Assembly: GCA_004431415.1 (NCBI GenBank)
Contig: QPMI01000184.1
Location: 62,001-126,000 of the forward strand
DNA from: Cyanophora paradoxa
Lineage: Eukaryota; Glaucocystophyceae; Cyanophorales; Cyanophoraceae
Reading direction: 5' to 3'
DNA: 64,000 nucleotides
Positions 38,215-51,244 of the stretch are shown here, in pieces (positions within the stretch are counted from its first letter, which is position 1; every line of letters starts with the position of its first letter). The position numbers and the translations under genes were made by a program. The notes under the pieces were generated by a model, which had not been told where the DNA came from, did no database searches, and saw nothing but the letters and a program-made list of their open reading frames with translations.

Positions 38215-41200
38215 CTAGATGCCGGCGCCGGCGGCGGCGGCCTGGTCGCCCGTGGCGGCCGCGGCGTGCTCCTCCTCGAGGCGCAGGCTCTCCCGGATCT
38301 TGCGCACCAGGTTCTCCAGCTTGACGGGCTGCGCGCCGCCCGCCCCCGTCAGCGCGCCCCGCCGGGAGGGGGCGGCGGCGGGTCGGTGGCCGGCACCTTC
38401 GAGCAGAAGTCCTGCATGCCGGCCGCCTTCGCCGCCGCCCGGTCCTCCTCCGTGCAGTTCGCCGAGACGGCCACGATCGGGATCGGCCCTGCCCCGGAGA
38501 GTGAGCAGAGATGTGCGACGATCAAGACGCAAATTTTCGCTGCGCGGCGTCCCAAGCCACCCCAGAGCCCCGCGCACCGGCGGCGAGGCCGCCGCTCGCC
38601 TCGAGGCGACGGATCTCGATGGTGGCGGCGAGGCTGCGGGGCGGTGAGGGGGCGTGGGCGTGGGCGGGGCGGGGCGGGGCGGGGCCGGACCCGTCCATGA
38701 CGGGCATCTGGACGTCCATGAGGACGAGGTGGAAGGGCTCGCGCGCCGCCCCGCCCTCCCCGGGGCCCGGGCCCTCCGCGAGGTCCGCCAGCTCGTCCCC
38801 GGCCGCCCCGGGCCCCCGCGGCGCCGCCGGCCCCGGCTGCGAGGCGAGGAGCGCGTCCACCGCCTGCCCCCCGTCCTCCACCATCGCGAAGCGGCACCCG
38901 AGCTTCGTCAGCAGCTTCCCCAGCACGAGCCGGTTCTGCAGCCGCCCCGCCACCGCCGTCAGCCCGGCCCGGGCGGGGCGCTGCGAGGGCGCGGGCGGGG
39001 TGCGCACGAAGCTGTTGTCCTCGGCGCAGAGGACGTTGGCCTCGTTGAGGGCGCGCGGCCGCGGGGCGGCGGCGAGGGCCGGGGGCGCCCGCGGCTCGGG
39101 GGAGGGCGCCAGCGGGAGGAGCACGGACGAGGCGACCCCGAGCGTGACCGCCGACGCCGAGACGGAGACGGTGACGGGGTACGCCGGCGCGGAGACGGCC
39201 AGGGCGGGGTGCGGGGGGTTCAGCGGGGCGAGGCGCGCCGCCGGGGAGAGGGGCCGGTCGTAGGCGAGGCGCGCCGACTCGCGCCCCGTGCTCGGCTCGC
39301 CCGACCGCTGGAGCGCCGCGACGGGGCTCGAGCCGAGGATGGCGGGGCTCGAGCCGAGGTGCGCGTGCCCGTGGGCGTGCCCGGGCCGGGGGCGGGGCCG
39401 AGGGCCGGGGCGGGGGCAGGGCCGGGGCCGGGGGCGGGGGCGTGCAGGGCGCGCTCGAGCATGGAGAAGATGGTCTCCTCGACCTCGGCGATGCGGAAGG
39501 GCTTGTGGAGGGCGACCGCCGGCCGCACGCTCGGCCCGCCCTCGCGCAGGAAGGCGGGGAACGCGGGGCGCCGCCGCATCGACGTCGAGCGCGAGCTCGG
39601 CTCGAGCGCCGGCGTCGAGGTGCCCGAGGCGGAGGCGACCGGGGGCCGCACGAGGCCGCGCTGCACGAGCACCGCGAGGGGCACGCGCCGCTCCCCGCCC
39701 CGCCGCGACGCCGTGTACAGCAGCGGCAGCTCCGCGCTCGCCATCAGCCCTGGCCCCGCCAGCCGGCTCGCTCGCGGCGGGGGTGGAGGGGGTGGCGGCG
39801 CACCGGAGTCCTCGGCGGCGCGGGCGTCGATGAAGGCGAGGGTCGTGCGGCGCGCGGCGGCGCCGGCGGCGGCCTCGCGCTCCACCTCCCGCGCGATCGC
39901 GTCCGCCGCCTGCGGGGGCGACCCCGAGCGGTGAGCCCCGGCCCGAGGGGAGAAGGGGGGCGGGGGTGCAGGCGCGCCTCGCCAACGCCCTGAAACGTGG
40001 AGACGCGGGGCCGGAGGCGCGGGTTGCGGATCGAGTAGATCACCTCGGAGAGCTGCGGGGCGGCTGGGGTTCGTACGAGGCGCGCTTGGAGCGGGGCGCG
40101 CGCGCACGGCGTCTGTCACGACGCGGCGGCCGACGAGGACGCAGTGGACCAGCGCCGGGAGCGAGTCGCCGGCCCCCGCCGGCCCCTCCTCCCTCGCGTT
40201 CAGCGGCGCCGCCGCCGCCTCCGCCGCCGCCTTCTGCGGCGCACCCCGCTCGCCGCTCGAGCGAGAAATGGAAGTGCAAAGAAGCGGAGGGTACCAGGGG
40301 GATGCAGAAGAAGAAGCGGGACTGCGAATGAGGTCGGGGGAGCGGTCAGGCGGGGCGAGCGCGGCATAGCGGGACTCCCGAGCGCGGCGCGCGGGCGCAC
40401 CCCCTGCCCCACGACGCTCTCAACCTGCCGCGGGCGCCGCGAGGTCAGACGGCGGGGCGGGGGCGGCGGGGCCGGCGGGAGGGCGGACGTTGATGCGGCC
40501 GCCCATCTCCTGGACGATGGTGCTGGAGAGGGCGAGGCCGAGGCCCGTGCCGCCGTACTTGCGCGTGATCGTCGCGTCCTGCGCGCGGCGCGGAGCGGGG
40601 AGGCTCGGGGCGGGGGCGGGGGCGGGGGCGGGGCTCGTGCGGGCGGGGGCGCACGGCCTGCACGAAGGGCTGGAAGATGCGGGCGATCTCCTGATCCGAG
40701 ATCCCGATCCCCTCGTCCGAGATGGAGAACTCCAGTCGGTAGGCCCCGTCCGGCGAGGGCGACCGTGGCCCCGCCGTCGCCGTCGGCACCCGCCCCTGCC
40801 CCGCCCGCCCTTCAGCGCGCCGCTGCAGGCCGGGCCGGCGGGGCGGGGCGGGGGTGGGGGCGGGGCGGACGGCGTCGCGGTCGAGCTCGGCGTCGTCGGC
40901 CATGAGGCTCGAGTTCGAGAGGCGGCCCGTCATTGGCGTCCGCGCCTGCACCCGCGGGCTCGAATCCCCCGACGCTGCCGCCCCGCACCCTCAGCGGCCC
41001 CGCCGGGGCGGGGGAGGGGGGGGGGGGGGGGCGGACAGAGGGCGCCGGAGAGGGGCTGGTGTCGGGCGGCGGCGAGGGCCCCGCTGGAGCCCGGCTTGGA
41101 AACCTTGAAGGTGAGCGAGTGGTGCCGCGCCCCGCTCGCCCCGCCCCCCGACCCCGCGCTCCCCATCGAGCCCGGCTGCACCGGCCGGAAGGCCCCCGGG

Positions 41201-44200
41201 GCGGCGCCGGGGGCGGGGCGGGAGCTCTCGGCGGGGGCCACGGGGGCGCGCCCCCGAAGAGGCCGCGGAGGCGGGCGAGGATGGAGGGGCGGCGCGGGGC
41301 CGGGGCGGCGGGGGGCGCGTGGGCGGCGATGAGGGACATGCGGCGGCCGGAGGCGGAGGCGGGGGGCGGGGAGCCGGCCGACGAGCGCCTGCTGCTCGTC
41401 CCGCCCCCGAGGGCGGCCGCCTGCAGCTCCTGGGAGCGGGAGCGGTGGCGGGGCCGGTAGTCGGCGTTGGCGCTGGCGGCGGAGACCTGCAGGAGCACCG
41501 TGCCCCCGGGCCTCGAGAACTTCACCGCGTTCGAGAGCAACTGCGCGACGGGGCGGGGCGGGGGGAGCGGGGGCCGGCTCGGCGGGGGCGGGCGGGGCGG
41601 AGGGGACGTGCAGGGGGCCGGGGCCGCACGTTGAGGAGGACCTGGCGGAGGCGGACGACGTCGCCGCGCACCCGCGCCGGCACCCCGGGCGCCACCCGCG
41701 TCACCACCTCCACCCCTGCCCCGCCGCAGCCCCTCGGCCCCCGCCCCCCAGCGCGGGGCGGCCCCGGGCGGCGGACCGCTCTCGTTGGCGCCCATGACGA
41801 CGACGTCGGCCGAGTCCTCGACGCACTGCGGGGCGCGCGGGGCGGCGCGGCGTCGGGGGCGCCTGGGCAGGGGGGCCGGGGACCGGGGCGGGAGGGCGGG
41901 ACCTGGCGGAGGTCGAAGTCCTCGTCGGCGAGGACCATCTTCCCCGACTTGATCTTCTCCCCTGCGCCCCCGCCTCGCCACGGCCGCGCGCGGGGCGGGG
42001 CGGGGGCGGAGGGAGGCGCGCACAGTCGAGGATGTCGCTGATGACGTCCACGAGGGCCCCCGAGGCCTTGCTGATCAGGTCCGAGAGCCTGCGGCGCGTG
42101 CCCCCGCCACGCTCGCCCCGGCCCCGCCTCGGCGCGGGGGCAGGGCGAGGGGCCCGCACTCGAGCTGGTCGGGGGAGAGCCCCGTGTCCCGCAGCAGCGC
42201 CGCGCAGCCGACGATCCCCTGCGGGGCGGGGCGCCGCGTCGGGGGGCGGCGGGGGCGGGGGCCGGGGACGGGGCACGCACGTTTAGCCTGCACGGCACGA
42301 GGAGCACGCGGAGCGGGCGGGGCGGGTCGGGTCGGAGACGCGAGACGCTCGCGAGCGGGGGCGGGGGCGGGGCCGGGGGCGCACGGGGTGCGGATCTCGT
42401 GGCTCATGTTGCGGATGAAGTTGTTGCGCATGCGGATGTTGTTGCGGGCCTCCTGGTAGTGCGCCGCCAGGCCCCGCACGATGTACTCTGCCCCCGCCCG
42501 CCCCGTCAGGCCGCCCCGCTCGAAGAACGGCAGCGGGCGGCGGGCGGGCGGGCGGGCGGCACCGTAAAAAATCCCTTCAATCTCCGTCAGCTCCGTCAGC
42601 TTCACGCGCAGCAGCTCGCCGAGCTTGTCCCGCACCGCGCGCAGCAGCCGCCGCAACCGGCCCGGCGCCGCGGCCCCCGGGGGCTCCAGCGGGGGGGCCC
42701 GCGAGTCGGAGCGGGCGCGGAGGGCGCCGGGGAGGTCGCCGGCGGCGGAGGCGGAGCGGGAGCGGACGGTAGTGGTGCCGCCCTCGACGGCCCCGATGCC
42801 GCCGACGGCGCTCAGGCCCTCCATGCGGGACGAGAGGCTGCGCAGGGGGCGGGCCACGAGGTGCGCCGCCCCCGCCGCCACCACCGCCCCCAGCACCTGC
42901 CCACCCATCAGCCACCTCCAACGGCGGGCCGGTGGAGCTCACCGACGCTGCGACGGCGACGACGGCCGTCCCGATGAACGCCGTGCCGGCGCGGGGCAGG
43001 TACGAGTTCTGCGCGGGGCGGAGCGGGCTCGGACGGGGGCGCGGCGGGCGGGGAAACGGGTGCGGACGCGGCTGATGGCGGTGCAGACGAGCCAGGCGGG
43101 GCTGTCGCCCGCGCCGCCGGCGACGTCGAGGGCCTGGTAGAGGTAGCCCTGCCCGACGACGCCCCGGTCCGCGAGGGAGGCCGTCGCGGGGACGGCCGCC
43201 AGCGAGCCGAAGGCGGCCACGAAGCGCTCGGCGGTGAGGCGGACGACGGGGTCCACCTCGCCGTCCGTCGGGGCGAGGCGGCGCCGGCGCGCGACGTCCA
43301 CTGCCGGCCCCCGGCTCGCGGCGATGAGGAGGCCCGAGGCGCGCTCCATGATAAAGCTCGTCGCCTCCAGGTGCCCGATCGGGAGCTGCGCCACCGTCCG
43401 TGCCCGCCCGCACACCCCGGCCCCCGGCGCCCCGCACCGATTGCAGCATGGCCGTCAGCTCCGGCAGCTGGAAGTTGCTGATAGCGAACTGCGGCGCGGG
43501 GTCGGGGGGCGGGACGCAGACGCGGGCCGGGGCTTGTACCCCGACGTTCCGCCCGGCGGTGTCACGCAGGATGCGACAGACGCCTAGCGACAAGGAAGTG
43601 GACAGGACGCCCTCCGTCAAGTCTGCGCGCGGGGCCGAAGTGAGCGCGGGTCGCCGGGCGCGCGAACAGGCGCTCACACGCTGGGCTCCACACAATCTTT
43701 CCGGCGGCTATGCTGGGGTCCGTGCAGCCGCTCCAGAAGGGGCGAGTCCGCGGGTCGACCTCGTACGACACAAAAGGCTCCCCTGCGCGTCGGCGAGCCG
43801 CTCGAGTCGGGTGGAGGGCTGGCGGGGCGGCGGCAGGGGCAGCACCAACGGGCGATCCGTCGCTCCCCACGTTGTACCTGTGGGCGGGAGGGGAAGCGGG
43901 TCGGCCCGTGGAGGGATTCGATGCCAGGCACGGAACGCACAGCGAGAGGATGGAAGAGGCCGGGCCGGGCTTGACCGCGAACGACCTGTGGCGGCGCTCG
44001 GGCTGCGGAGGGGCGCACGCGGGGCGACTGCGGGCACACCACTCGGAGGCGGCGCCGGGGATGCTGGATAGATAGCCCACATAGCGCCCGTCCGCGAAGC
44101 CGATGCCAAAGCCCGACAGGGACCGCGACTCGACGATATCCGTGTGGCCCTGCAGGCAGTCCCGCAGCAGGCGCCAGGCGGAGGCCTTCAGGTCGCTCCC

Positions 44201-44637
44201 GTTGACGTGGTGGCTCTCCAGCGCCAGCAGCCCGTTCATGACCCGAGCGCCCCGCACGACGCGCTCACTGATGGCCGCGCCCACCCGAGACACGAGTTGC
44301 TGGCGTTAGCCCGCATTAGCCAGTTGCAAAAGACGGCATCATGGCCGTGGCAGGCCAAAGCATGACGGCCGGGCGGCCGGAACGATCAGGCGGGCGGGCA
44401 TGGGAGGGCGGGGGCGCGAGATGCTATGTCCATGGGAGGAAACCCCCTCACCTCCTGCTCTATCGCGAGAATGTCATCAAGCATTGAGCTGGACAGAAGC
44501 ATGGCGGCGAGCCAGACAACCGCCGTCTGAAAAAGACGCGTTAGCTGGCTGTGCGCGATTGCGGCTGCAGCTGGCGAGCGCACTGAGAAAAGCACGAGCC
44601 CGACGAAGGGCAGCGTGAGCGCCCAAACCAGCTTCAT
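38215..44637 (-). CDS. hybrid sensor histidine kinase with extracytoplasmic sensor, HisKA, HATPase and receiver domains
   Basis: Large multi-exon two-component kinase. It starts MKLVWALTLPFVGLVLFSV at 44637 (membrane anchor; a second hydrophobic stretch is QTAVVWLAAMLLSS). A long sensor region follows, with Cache-like segments (SHHVNGSDLKASAWRLLRDC, GFGIGFADGRYVGYLSS, FVSYEVDPRTRPFWSG). A second membrane segment lies around FIGTAVVAVAASVSS / MGGQVLGAVVAAGAAHLVA. HisKA: NFIRNMSHEIRTP (phospho-His). HATPase: QLLSNAVKFSRPGG, ISDEGIGISDQEIARIFQPF and KYGGTGLGLALSS. A poorly conserved receiver-like region is followed by a clear receiver: VLCAEDN, HLVLMDVQMPVMDG, PIVAVSAN and FCSKP. TAG is at 38215-38217. 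Ligand unknown. Confidence 0.85.
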
Positions 44638-45541
44638 CGCTACAATGCGGCCGGGGCTGCACTGCCACAAAAACTGCGACGGAACCGATGCTTGGGCCGC
44701 ATTAACTGCCTGGCCTGGCCCGTTAACTGCGTCCTAACATCCGCTCCGGCGGCTGGATGCGGATTGGTGCCGCCCGCTGACGGGCGTTGAGTTGCCCTGG
44801 CCGTAAGCTCGACAGCTTGTTGTTGAGCGTACGTAATGTGTGCCGATCAGATGCTGCTTCTGAGACTTCAAGACCTGTACATGTTGGGCCCGAAATTTGG
44901 GAGAGGGAGGGGGGTACAGTGGCTGACATGCGACAGCATGCGCGCGCGCTATAGCTAGCGCTTTAGCTTCAGCTATCATAGTATAGCGCTGCATATGCAT
45001 ATGCATGCGCGCGCATAGCAGTTGCTATGCATGCGCATAGCAGTTGCAACTGCATGCGCGTGCGCATGCGGCCGCGAATTCTATCCTGCTGGCCTGCTAT
45101 AGCTATAGCTAGCTGGCTGCAGCGCAGTACTACGGTAGTGCGCGCCGGCGGATCAAATTAAAGAAGCGCTAGCCGGGGCGCCCGGATCCGGATCCGGAGC
45201 GCTAGCCGCGCCACTAGTTCATGATCAAAATCTCACCCGGTGCCGCGGCCGGTGACCGCGCACTACGTATACGTGTTATTCAGTTTACGATATAGTGTGT
45301 GGAAGTACAAGTTTACTACTACTGCATGCGCTATACAGAAAACGCAAATGCGCATATGGAGGGAAATGTAAACGCGAAGATCTAGACAAAGATTGATTCA
45401 TTCGGGAAAAGGCTACGCGCACGTGTACTGGCCCAGTGGGCCCGCGGCCGGCGGGGCCCAGATCTAGCTCTACGGGCTTGCTGTGGCCCCGCGCAGCCGT
45501 TATCTAGACAGGCCAGGTAGACTTCGGTCTCGGAGTCGGCG
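44638..45541. other. intergenic region with palindromic, repeat-rich core
   Basis: From about 44940 to 45120 the sequence is dominated by alternating CTATAG, GCATATGCAT, GCGCGC and GCATGC palindromes and a directly repeated GCGCATAGCAGTTGC (45011-45025 and 45033-45047). No gene seen. It contains the promoter of the histidine kinase at the left end. Confidence 0.55.
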
Positions 45542-46449
45542 TCACGCGAGGGCGGGGAAGTTCGACTCGAGGAAGGCCTTCAGCTTCGCCTTCTGGAGGG
45601 CCCCCTCGTGGTGCGCCACCTGTCCCCCGGTGCCGATCAAATCTTCGCCTGCCGTCTGGCGGCGATGCCGAGGGCAGTGCGCGCGCACCTGCTCGCCGTC
45701 CTGGAAGAGCACGAGCGCCGGCAGGCCCTGAACCTTGCACTGCTTCGCTGCGGGCGACCGCGTGGGGTGGCTCAGCTGCAGGGCCGGCGTCCGGCGGCGC
45801 GGTGGCCACGGGCGAAAGGAAGCGGGGCGGGGCAAGGCGCACTGGAGACCGGGTTGTTGTCCGCCTCGACCTTCAGGACGACAAGCTTTCCGCCGTACTC
45901 GGACTCGGCCCACTCGACCAGCGGCGCCATCAACCTGGCTCGCAGGTCAGCCGAACTCGCTGAGTGCGTAGGGAGGGCAGTCGGGCGATGGATGCCTGCA
46001 TGGGCCTGCGCCAGGGGTCTGACTCGTGAGTGGAAAGCGAGCGGGAAGACGCGAGCGGGAACCCCTCACCGCAGGAGCTGCGGTAAAAATCGACGAGGAC
46101 GGGCCCCGGAGCCTTCAGGACGGCATCATCGAACTCGGCGTCGTGCAGCTCGCGAACCGCTGAAACTGCGCAGCCGCGCCGTCACCCGTCATCGGGCGTG
46201 GCCGAGTACTGCCGTACCGGTCGGGACGTCAAGCCGACGGAAGTTGACGCTTCTGACGACGTCGAGACGCAAGCGGCTGCCCACTGGACGTGAGCCAGCG
46301 ACGAAGGTGCGTGATTCCGCGGTCGCCTGACGCGAACGAGAAGCGATCGTGGCCCCGCCGCGACTTGTGCAGGCAACAGACGAAATCCGCAGCGGCGTAC
46401 GCCGGGCCGGTACGGACGCGACCGGAGAAACGAAGCTAGCTGCCTGCAT
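45542..46449 (-). CDS. thioredoxin-like protein with plastid-type presequence
   Basis: ATG at 46449 gives MQAASFVSPVASVPARR, an ASFVSP-type presequence rich in Ser/Ala/Arg. The fold exons are VRELHDAEFDDAVLKAPGPV, LVDFYRSSC, LMAPLVEWAESEYGGKLVVL, KVEADNNP, AAKQCKVQGLPALVLFQDGE (cis-Pro loop) and ALQKAKLKAFLESNFPALA, with TGA at 45542-45544. This is the thioredoxin beta-alpha-beta order. The active site is split by an intron: the first Cys follows FYRSS instead of a Trp, and the most natural splice gives SCARLMAP, without the second Cys. So it may be a monothiol or atypical thioredoxin. Junctions between the presequence and the fold exon are unsure. Confidence 0.65.
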
Positions 46450-46743
46450 CGCGTGCTCGCTTTGCAAATGTGTCGTGGGAGGCCGCCTTCAAGCAATTCG
46501 GTCCTTCGCGCGTACCCCCCATCTCAGGCGTTTCTAGCCGGTGGTGCAAACTAGACTGACATTCGTGTACCCGCCTGGCCTGAGGCGCCAGACGCGCCGC
46601 GGCGCAACGCTCGGTCGACGTCGGCGTACGCGTACGCGTGCAGTTGTTTTCATGACCACTTGACGGCTGCACTGCATCACTTGACGACTCCGCGATGACA
46701 AAGGGCGAGAAGGAGGGAGGGCAACTAGCTTGAGCGCAGGTGG

Positions 46744-49700
46744 CTACCGCCGCTTGTAGCGCTTCTTGGACTTGAAGGCGCCGCCCTTCCCGCGGGCGCC
46801 CCCGCCGCCCCGCATCTCGCTGTCGAAGAGGCCTCCGCCCTTTTTGCCGCCGCCGCTGCTCGCCCGCTCGCCGCCGCCTCCTCCCTTGGAGCCGCGCTTG
46901 GCCTTCTTCCCCTTGCGCTCGGGCGGCAGCTCGCCCATGCGCCGCAGCCTGTCCGTCTTCTTCGCCGACTTGATCGCGTGCGCCGTCTCCCCCTTGGGCG
47001 CTGCGCCGGCCCCGCCCCGCTCCGTCAACGTCGCGCACGGACCCGCCGGCGTGGAAGCTGGGAAGCCTCGCGGGCGCGCACCGCCGCCGCCGCCCTTCTT
47101 CATCTCCTCCTCGAGGGCCATCCGTCGCCGCTTCTTGCGCGGCAGCCCGTCCGTCTTTGAGCGTTTCGGCTGCGACGGGGGGGAGGGCGGGGGCGTTAGG
47201 CGGGGGCGTCAGGCGGGGGCGTCAGGCGGGGGAGTCGAAAGGAGTTCGCCCGGACTCGAGCCCGGACCTTCTTCTCCTCGGGCCCCTTCTTCTCCTTCTT
47301 GTCCTTCTTCCCCTTCTTCCCCTTCTTGGCGCCCTCGCCCCCGCCCTCCCCCTCGTCCTCCGTCCCGCTCGGCCCTGCCGCCCGATCGCGAGTAAGATCG
47401 AGAAGCCCCGAAGGGGATACGGGGTCCGCGGGGACACGAACCGGCGTCGTCGTCCTCGGCGCCCTCGCCGAACATGGCCGCCTTGCCCGCCTCCTTGGCC
47501 GCCAACTTGGCGCTGCGGGAGCGCGAGGGTGAGCCGCGGGGCGCGAAGGCTCTCGTCTCGGGGCGAGGAGGCGCACGCAGGGGACTGGAACCAGGTCTTG
47601 GCGGGGCGTGCGGCGATCTCCTCCGCGTGCTCCACCAGGTTCTTCGCCTTGTTCGCCTCCATCTCCGCCTTGCGCAGCTGCGCGGCGCGAGGCTCGAGGG
47701 CGGGGCACGCGGGGCGGGGCGCGGTGGGCGGGGCGCACGAGCTTCTCCTCGAACTCGAGGCGGAGGATGTCGCGGACGTCCCCCTCGAAGCCCTCGATCC
47801 GCCCCCGCCACTCGTCCACCGGGCCCTGCCCCCTCGCCCCTCTCACACGCCCCGCGGACGCAGCAGCGACGGAGAGGGGGCCGCACCCGGGCGACGGTGC
47901 GGGCCTTGACGCGCTCCCGCGTCGTGTTCTCCATGATGTCCTGCGCCCGGCGTGAGAGGAGAGGGGGAGGCAAACGAGCGAGGTGGAGGGGCCGGCCTTG
48001 AGGAGGCGGCGGTGGCCGTCGCCGACGAGCGAGCAGGAGCGGCCGCGCGTCCCCGCGCGCGCCGTGCGCCCCACTCGGTGGATGTACTGCGTCAGCGTCC
48101 GCGGCATGTCGTAGTTGATCACCTGCGCCACGCACCCCCGCCTCAGGGGCCCGCCCGGCGAGGGGTGGGCAGGGCGCACGGTCTCGACGCCGAGGATGTC
48201 GAGGCCGCGGGCGGCGAGGTCCGTGGCGATCAGGAAGTCCGCCTTCCCGTCCCGGAACGTCTCCAGCGCGTCTGCGCGGGGGGGCGGCCGGTCAGCAAGG
48301 GCGCGGGGGCGGGTCGGGGGGGCGGGGGCGCGGGGCGGGGCGGGCCGAGGCGCTGGAGCTGGGTGAGGTTCCCGTGCAGCTCGGCCGCCTTCAGGCCCGC
48401 CAGCCCGAACAGGATCTGCCCGCCCCCCGGCGCATCAAGGCCCACGACCCCCCGCAGGGGGCCGCGGCAGGCAGGAGCGGAGCACCTTCAGGCGGTGCGC
48501 CTGCTTCTTCGCCTTGCAGAAGACGATCGTCTTGCTCGTGTACGTCCGCGCCACCAGCGCTGCGCCGCCGGCGGCTCGGCGGGCGACGGGCGGGGGGAGG
48601 GGCACGCCCCGCGGGGCGCACCGAGGAGGATGGCCTCGCGGTCGCCCTCCTTGCTCTTCCGCACGCGCACGAACTCCTGCGCGGCGCGCCCCGTCAGCTT
48701 CGACGCGGGGCGGGGCGGTGGGCGGGGCCGGCGGGGCGGGGCGCTCGCCTGGGAGAGGGTACGGGCGACGTTGGCGGCGGGGTCGACGGCGATGCGGACC
48801 GGCTGGTTCAGCGAGAGGCGGATCAGCTGCCCCACCTGGCCCGCCCCCGGCGTCAGTGGCGCCGGCGCGAGGCGCGGGACCGGCGAGGGGCGCCCGGACG
48901 CGCCTCCTCGGTCATGGTGGCGGAGAAGAGGAGGGTCTGGCGGCCCTTGGGGCAGCTCTGCACCACCTGCGGCCCCGCCTGAGGGTCCCGCGCGGGCCGC
49001 GGAGAGGCGGGGGCGCGCGCCTCCTCGACCTCCTCGGTGAAGCCCATCTCGAGGAGCCGGTCCGCCTCGTCCAGCACCAGGATCTCCTGCCCGGGGCTCA
49101 GAGCCGGCCCGCCCGGGAGGGGGCCGGTCGAGAGGCGGACCACGTCGTCGAGGTCGACGGAGCGGGCGTTGCGGAGGTGGTCGATCATGCGCCCCGGCGT
49201 CGCCACGACCTGCGGGGGGCGTCAGGGGCCTTCGGAGGGGCGGAGGGGGCCGAGGGGCGCGCGATGTCGGGGCGGGCGCGCAGGTTGGCCTCCTGGACCT
49301 TGTTCGAGAGGCCGCCCACCACCAGGCACGCACGGATGTCTGCGGCGCCGTCAGAGGGAGACCGGGGAGCGAGGCGAGGCGAGGGGGAGGGGAGGGGGGC
49401 GGGCGCGCCGGTGAAGGCGCAGAAGCGCTCGAAGACGGAGAGGCACTGGGCGGCGAGCTCGCGGGTCGGGAGGAGCACGAGCACGCGCGTCGCCGCCACG
49501 CGCTTGGGCCGGTGCAGCAGCCGCTCCACGATCGGCACCACGAACGCCGCTGCGGACGAGGCCGGTGGTCGGCTGCCGGCGAGCTGGCGCCGAGCGGGGC
49601 GCGCCGAGGCGGACCGGTCTTGCCGGAGCCCGTCACGGCGCTGCCGCAGATGTCGCGCCCCTGCAGCGCCACCGGGATCGTCCGCGCCTGCACGAGGGGG

Positions 49701-51168
49701 CACGCAGCGGCGATCAGAGGCCGGCGGCGGCGCCGCCGGGGGAGCGGCCGGGCGGCGCCCCGGGCACCTGGATGGGCGTCGGCTTGCTGTACCCCTGCTT
49801 CTCGATGGCCTTCAGGACCGGCCGGGAGAGGTGCATCTCGCTGAACGACTGCGGAGGGGGAACGTCGTCAATCGCGGGTGGGGCGGCGCGGGAGGGGGGA
49901 AGAGCGCACGACGGGGACGCCCTCCTCCTGCTCGGGCTCCGGGGCGAAGAAGCCGCTCGCCTGGCGCTGCGGGGGTGGCGGCCCCGTCGGGCCGGGCGCA
50001 GGGAGCGAGCGCCGGGAAGCAGACGAAGGGGCACCCTGGCGTCCTCTTTGCGGAGCTGGGCCTTGGTGCGGCGCATGTCGCCCAGCTCGTCGGCGTGGGG
50101 GCCCTCCCCCGCCCCCTCCGCCCCCGACGACTCATCGCCCTCCCCGTCGCTCTCCTCCTCCTCCTCGCCGCCCTCCTCGCCGCCCTCGTCCTCCTCTCCC
50201 GCCGAGGCGATGCCCGTCACCAGGTCTTCCTCTTCCCCACCCTCGCCTCCATCCCCCGAATCTGAATCGCTCTCCGAATTGTCGTCCCCTTCGCTCTCTC
50301 CTTCCGACCCGCCCCGCTTCCGCTTCTGGTGGGCGATTAGCGCCAGGCGAGTGCGAGCGACTATGCATACTGTGATTTGCGAATCACCTTTGCTTCAGCT
50401 TTGGCGGCGGGGGCCTGCGTGCGGGTGATTCCCAGGCCAATGCCGTGCGGGAGCTGGGGCCGGGGGTCGGAGTGCGGGCGACGAACCGCGGCCTTGGAGG
50501 TCAGCCGCTCGCGGATCTTGTCGTCGATGGAAGTCACGACCTGCGCACGCGCGCGAGCGTTCAACGGCCGGCGCTGGCGCCGGAGCGGTGCGCGCGCGCG
50601 CGCGCGGGGCCGGGGCTCGCTCGCCTTGCTCTCGATCGCCCCGCGGCGGGCGGACGAGAACTCCCACGGCTTCACGGGGTCCTCCTTGAAGTTGAAGTCG
50701 AACCCCGCGTCCATCTCCTCGTCGCCGCCGTCCTGCGCCTTCCGCTTGCCCTTGCCGGCCGCCGCGCCGCCCTCCTTGCCCTTGGACTTCCGCTTCTCCT
50801 TCTTCCCGGCCGGCTGCGAGCGGTCCGGTCGGCGAGCGCGCGTGCGATCGAGTCTCGCAATCGCCTCGGCGACTCGCGCCGCGATCGCATTGCAGCCCTG
50901 CACCGCTCGCGTACGCGAAGCTGCGACACCGCCGGCTGGGGCGGGGTCGCGCGCGCGCCGGCCTTTACTCTTCCCGCTATAGCTAAGCCCCGCCGCAGCT
51001 CGAGCGGCTCTCCGCCGCCCCTGCAGCGTGCGTGCGCACCACGAGCTCGAGAGCGGGATCGTCATCGGAAAGCTCCTCGGCGGGCACGTCCTCCTCGTCG
51101 CCGATCGTCAAAATGAAGTCGTCCGCCGGCGCAGCCTTGCCGCCGCCCTTGGCCTTCTTCCCGACCAT
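46744..51168 (-). CDS. DEAD-box RNA helicase, DRS1/DDX27 type
   Basis: ATP-dependent nucleolar helicase of 60S ribosome assembly. The start [20 protein letters not shown] at 51168 leads to a lysine-rich, acidic N-terminus, then [12 protein letters not shown]. Helicase motifs: [19 protein letters not shown], Ia [10 protein letters not shown], Ib [67 protein letters not shown] and [12 protein letters not shown]. The C-terminal [15 protein letters not shown] helix matches the family, and a highly basic tail ([26 protein letters not shown]) ends KSKKRYKRR, with TAG at 46744-46746. The length and Lys/Glu-rich ends are typical of DRS1 rather than other DEAD proteins. Confidence 0.9.
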
Positions 51169-51244
51169 CTTTGCGTTGCAACTTGAACGCAGCACCGTAC
51201 CCGTTTCACTCTTCCACCGTTCCACACTCCCGTTCGCAATATTA
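51169..51244. promoter_or_regulatory. 76-bp divergent promoter region
   Basis: Separates the start codons of the DRS1-type gene (minus) and the small coiled-coil gene (plus). AT-richer than its surroundings, ending in AATATTA just before the plus-strand ATG. Confidence 0.5.
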
